Below, piece after piece: positions 5,942-8,158 of a stretch of 8,158 nt of DNA; within the stretch, counting starts at the first letter, position 1, and each line of letters begins with the position of its first letter. The notes beneath the pieces were generated by a model. It made no database searches. It was not told the origin of the DNA and saw only the letters and a list, made by a program, of their open reading frames with translations. This DNA is from an uncultured Clostridia bacterium (GTDB lineage Bacteria > Bacillota > Clostridia > Oscillospirales > Acutalibacteraceae), in assembly GCA_937912045.1 (NCBI GenBank), contig CALDPI010000278.1, positions 1 to 8,158 on the forward strand, read 5' to 3'. The translations under genes and the position numbers were made by a program.

Positions 5942-7444
5942 CAAATAATCGTAAAAGGATGCAATCTTAATCAGCTCCTCGTGTGATGCGCCGTTTACGA
6001 TTGCCCTATACAAATCACCCGCTTCACAGGCGCTGCCGACAAGCAGACCCTCGCGGTGTTTTACAAGCTTGCTTTTGAGGGTGCAGGGTTTTCCGTGGAA
6101 GTCGTTTAAATGCGCCTCCGACACGAGCTTATAAAGATTTTTAAGACCCGTAAGGTTTTTAACCAGCAAAATCTGGTGGTTGCGGAGCTTGCCGATTTCC
6201 TTACTGCCGAGCTTGCTGATATCGTGCTTTTCATCGTCGACAAAATACGCCTCTACGCCATAAATTACCTTGAAATCGCCGCCGCTTTTGCGTATCTTCT
6301 TAACCGCCGCCGCTGCAGCAGGATATGCCTGCACAACGCCGTGGTCGGTAATGGCAACAGCCCTGTGGCCCAGCTTATATGCGCGGTTTACAACTGCGCC
6401 GCCGTTACACACCGCGTCCTTAGCGGACATATTGGTATGGCAGTGCAGTTCGATTCGCTTTTCCTCTGCGTTATCGCTCTCTTCATAGGTCTGCAGGGTC
6501 GCCATGGCGGTGACCTTTACAACAAACTCGCCTAACCAACGGTCATACTCATAGCTGCCGTTTATGAGCAAAGATGCGCCATCCTTGAGCGGCGCAATCT
6601 GATTTTTCAGCTTTTCATCAATGAACAGCGACGCATTGAGCGAATTTGTGTTATCGCTGAAGCAGAACTTAACGCTCAGACTCGGTCCGCGGCGCGAATT
6701 GACAGCGCGCGACTCAAAATCAAACACCTTGCCCCAACCGACGAATTTTCTGCGCTCTTCCGGACTTCCGAGCGGTATGTATTCCGAAAGCGGAAGAATA
6801 TCATTATCAATACTTCTGCCATAAAAAAGCTCGGCACTTTCGAGATAGACAGGCAGGTCGCACGAGGGCTTGCCCGTGAAAACCTTTTTTGGTTTTTCCT
6901 CTGCCATTTTTTGTGGGGCGCCGGGCTTATGCGCCACAGGTGCCACAGGTGGCGGCAGCTCTGCCGAGTCCATTTTTTCTTCACCCGTCACAGTAACGGC
7001 AACCTCTCTGCCGAAGTGCTGTTTAATAACGTTTTGGAGCATTTCGTCAAAACGAAGTTTATTAACACTTTCAACGCCGCCGTATTTGAGTGCGATTGTG
7101 ACACCCGTGTCCGAAAGGGAGAACTCAGCGCCGTTGAAATAGCCGTTAAATGCAGGGTTTTTAGCCTTTATAAGCTCGGTCATATCGGCGAGGGCCTCTG
7201 CACAAAGCGAGGACGGCTCATAGGTTACGAGCAGTTCGATATTATTAAGCTCCAGCGCGTTTTTTATGCTGGTTTTTATGTTTATGATTGTCGCCAGGTT
7301 TACATAACCTTTAAAATGGACCTTTAACACTAAGCTGCGGTTTTCTATTATAAGGTCACAAAGCAAAACCTCACCCGACGGCAAACTTGCCGCGGATGCC
7401 CCTATATAGTCACCGAAAAGTGTTAAAAACTCCTTATTTTGCAT
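5939..7444 (-). CDS. polC: DNA polymerase III PolC, N-terminal part, ended by premature TAA; exonuclease domain absent
   Basis: These are the first 501 residues of PolC. In order: an N-terminal domain (about 1-155) that in PolC binds partner replisome subunits; a Pro/Ala/Lys linker (about 160-190); an OB fold (about 230-320); and the first part of the PHP domain (from about 330). PHP metal-site residues are visible as HCH (334-336), TDH (366-368), E398 in YGVEAY, H423 in NHQILL and C473 in GSAC. PolC normally carries a DEDD exonuclease of about 160-190 residues between the YGxEA strand and the xHxxLL strand. Here only about 20 linker residues (404-422) lie there. The total of about 1,274 codons agrees with this, against about 1,440 in Bacillus subtilis. 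The frame stops at SFYDYL with TAA, where relatives read E-I/V and continue. Its ATG overlaps the ispG stop (TAATG), with GGGGA a few bases upstream. Confidence 0.92.
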   Translation of the reverse strand: MQNKEFLTLFGDYIGASAASLPSGEVLLCDLIIENRSLVLKVHFKGYVNLATIINIKTSIKNALELNNIELLVTYEPSSLCAEALADMTELIKAKNPAFNGYFNGAEFSLSDTGVTIALKYGGVESVNKLRFDEMLQNVIKQHFGREVAVTVTGEEKMDSAELPPPVAPVAHKPGAPQKMAEEKPKKVFTGKPSCDLPVYLESAELFYGRSIDNDILPLSEYIPLGSPEERRKFVGWGKVFDFESRAVNSRRGPSLSVKFCFSDNTNSLNASLFIDEKLKNQIAPLKDGASLLINGSYEYDRWLGEFVVKVTAMATLQTYEESDNAEEKRIELHCHTNMSAKDAVCNGGAVVNRAYKLGHRAVAITDHGVVQAYPAAAAAVKKIRKSGGDFKVIYGVEAYFVDDEKHDISKLGSKEIGKLRNHQILLVKNLTGLKNLYKLVSEAHLNDFHGKPCTLKSKLVKHREGLLVGSACEAGDLYRAIVNGASHEELIKIASFYDYL

Positions 7445-8157
7445 TACTCTTCCCCATATTCTTTCTTAATTTCGTATAACAATTCTTCAAGCAGTCTGTC
7501 CTCTGCTATTTTCTTCACAATTTCGCCTTTTTTGAATAAAATTCCGCAGCCGTCGCCACCGGCAACGCCGATATCTGCCTCACGCGCTTCGCCGGGGCCG
7601 TTTACAACACAGCCCATAATTGCGACGGTGATATCCTTTTTATAATCGGCTAGTGCCGCTTCCGCGCTCTTGGCAAGGCCTATTAAATCAATCTTTGTTC
7701 TGCCGCAGGTGGGACAGGAAACAAGTCTCGGTGATGAATTTTCAAGACCGATTGACTTTAAAATATCAAAGCCTGCATATATCTCCTGTATGGGGTCGGC
7801 AGTGAGAGATACTCTTATGGTGTCACCGATACCTCTCGTCAGAAGCGAGCCGATACCGACACTTGACTTGATAAGGCCCATTCTCTGAGTACCCGCCTCA
7901 GTAACACCGAGATGAAGAGGATAATTACACATCTCCGCTACTTTCTCGTAAGCGGCAATCATATTGGAAACATTTGAGGATTTAATAGAAATAACAATGT
8001 CATCAAAGTCATATTTTTCAAGGAGTCTTACATGATACATAGCGCTTTCAGCCATAGCCTCAGGGGTAGGACCGCCGAATTTGGCGAGTATCTCCTTTTC
8101 AACTGAGCCTGAATTTACGCCGATTCTGATGGGGACTCCTCTTCTTTTGCAAGCTTC
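7444..8157 (-). CDS. ispG: 4-hydroxy-3-methylbut-2-en-1-yl diphosphate synthase (flavodoxin-type), 5' end outside window
   Basis: IspG (GcpE) is a [4Fe-4S] enzyme of the cytosolic MEP isoprenoid pathway. It reductively opens methylerythritol cyclodiphosphate to form HMBPP. The visible 237 residues are the C-terminal two thirds of a protein usually about 350 long in Firmicutes. They begin within the TIM barrel (RIGVNSGS, then HLGVTEAG) and end with the cluster domain, where cysteines appear in SCPTCGRT and in MGCVVNGPGE, the three expected ligands. An internal ATG at 8053-8055 is not the start, since conserved sequence continues upstream to the window edge. The stop TAA shares one base with the polC ATG, matching the common clostridial order ispG-polC, usually preceded by dxr and rseP. 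No disruption is seen. Confidence 0.96.
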   Translation of the reverse strand, partial: EACKRRGVPIRIGVNSGSVEKEILAKFGGPTPEAMAESAMYHVRLLEKYDFDDIVISIKSSNVSNMIAAYEKVAEMCNYPLHLGVTEAGTQRMGLIKSSVGIGSLLTRGIGDTIRVSLTADPIQEIYAGFDILKSIGLENSSPRLVSCPTCGRTKIDLIGLAKSAEAALADYKKDITVAIMGCVVNGPGEAREADIGVAGGDGCGILFKKGEIVKKIAEDRLLEELLYEIKKEYGEE

Positions 8158-8158
8158 G

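Overview
The window (about 46% GC by eye) looks like a chromosomal core region from a low-to-mid GC Gram-positive bacterium of the class Clostridia, probably Oscillospiraceae/Ruminococcaceae-like. The reasons are a PolC-type replicative polymerase directly downstream of ispG, a clostridial second GyrB/ParE paralogue, and a G5-domain M23 peptidase. Almost everything is on the minus strand. I saw no tRNA, rRNA, CRISPR array, prophage or insertion sequence.

Reading the minus strand in transcription order (right to left): the 3' two thirds of ispG (isoprenoid synthesis) enters from the right edge and overlaps the polC start by one base (TAATG), so the two are probably co-transcribed and translationally coupled. 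polC occupies 3620-7444 but carries an in-frame TAA at 5939-5941, which replaces a Glu-type codon inside the PHP domain. It also completely lacks the DEDD 3'-5' exonuclease domain that normally interrupts PHP in PolC. A short AT-rich gap (3566-3619) follows. Next is a 14-bp perfect inverted repeat (3468-3481 / 3552-3565) that encloses the promoter and leader of a membrane-anchored G5/M23 peptidoglycan hydrolase gene (2218 to about 3468). That gene has no ATG/GTG/TTG start in a suitable place. A strong hairpin terminator (2188-2217) ends it. parE (140-2107) then starts from its own promoter, whose spacer contains a palindrome.

At the left edge, the 3' end of parE converges on and overlaps a plus-strand remnant of a site-2 protease (M50) gene. 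Both coding sequences look cut at the same point, so this is either a rearrangement breakpoint or an assembly chimera.

Functionally the window combines DNA replication (PolC), chromosome topology (ParE), envelope remodelling (M23) and the MEP isoprenoid pathway (IspG). The most interesting point is the exonuclease-less PolC, whose PHP metal-binding residues all appear retained. The nonsense codon, the missing canonical start and the edge junction each need checking against raw reads before any biological reading.
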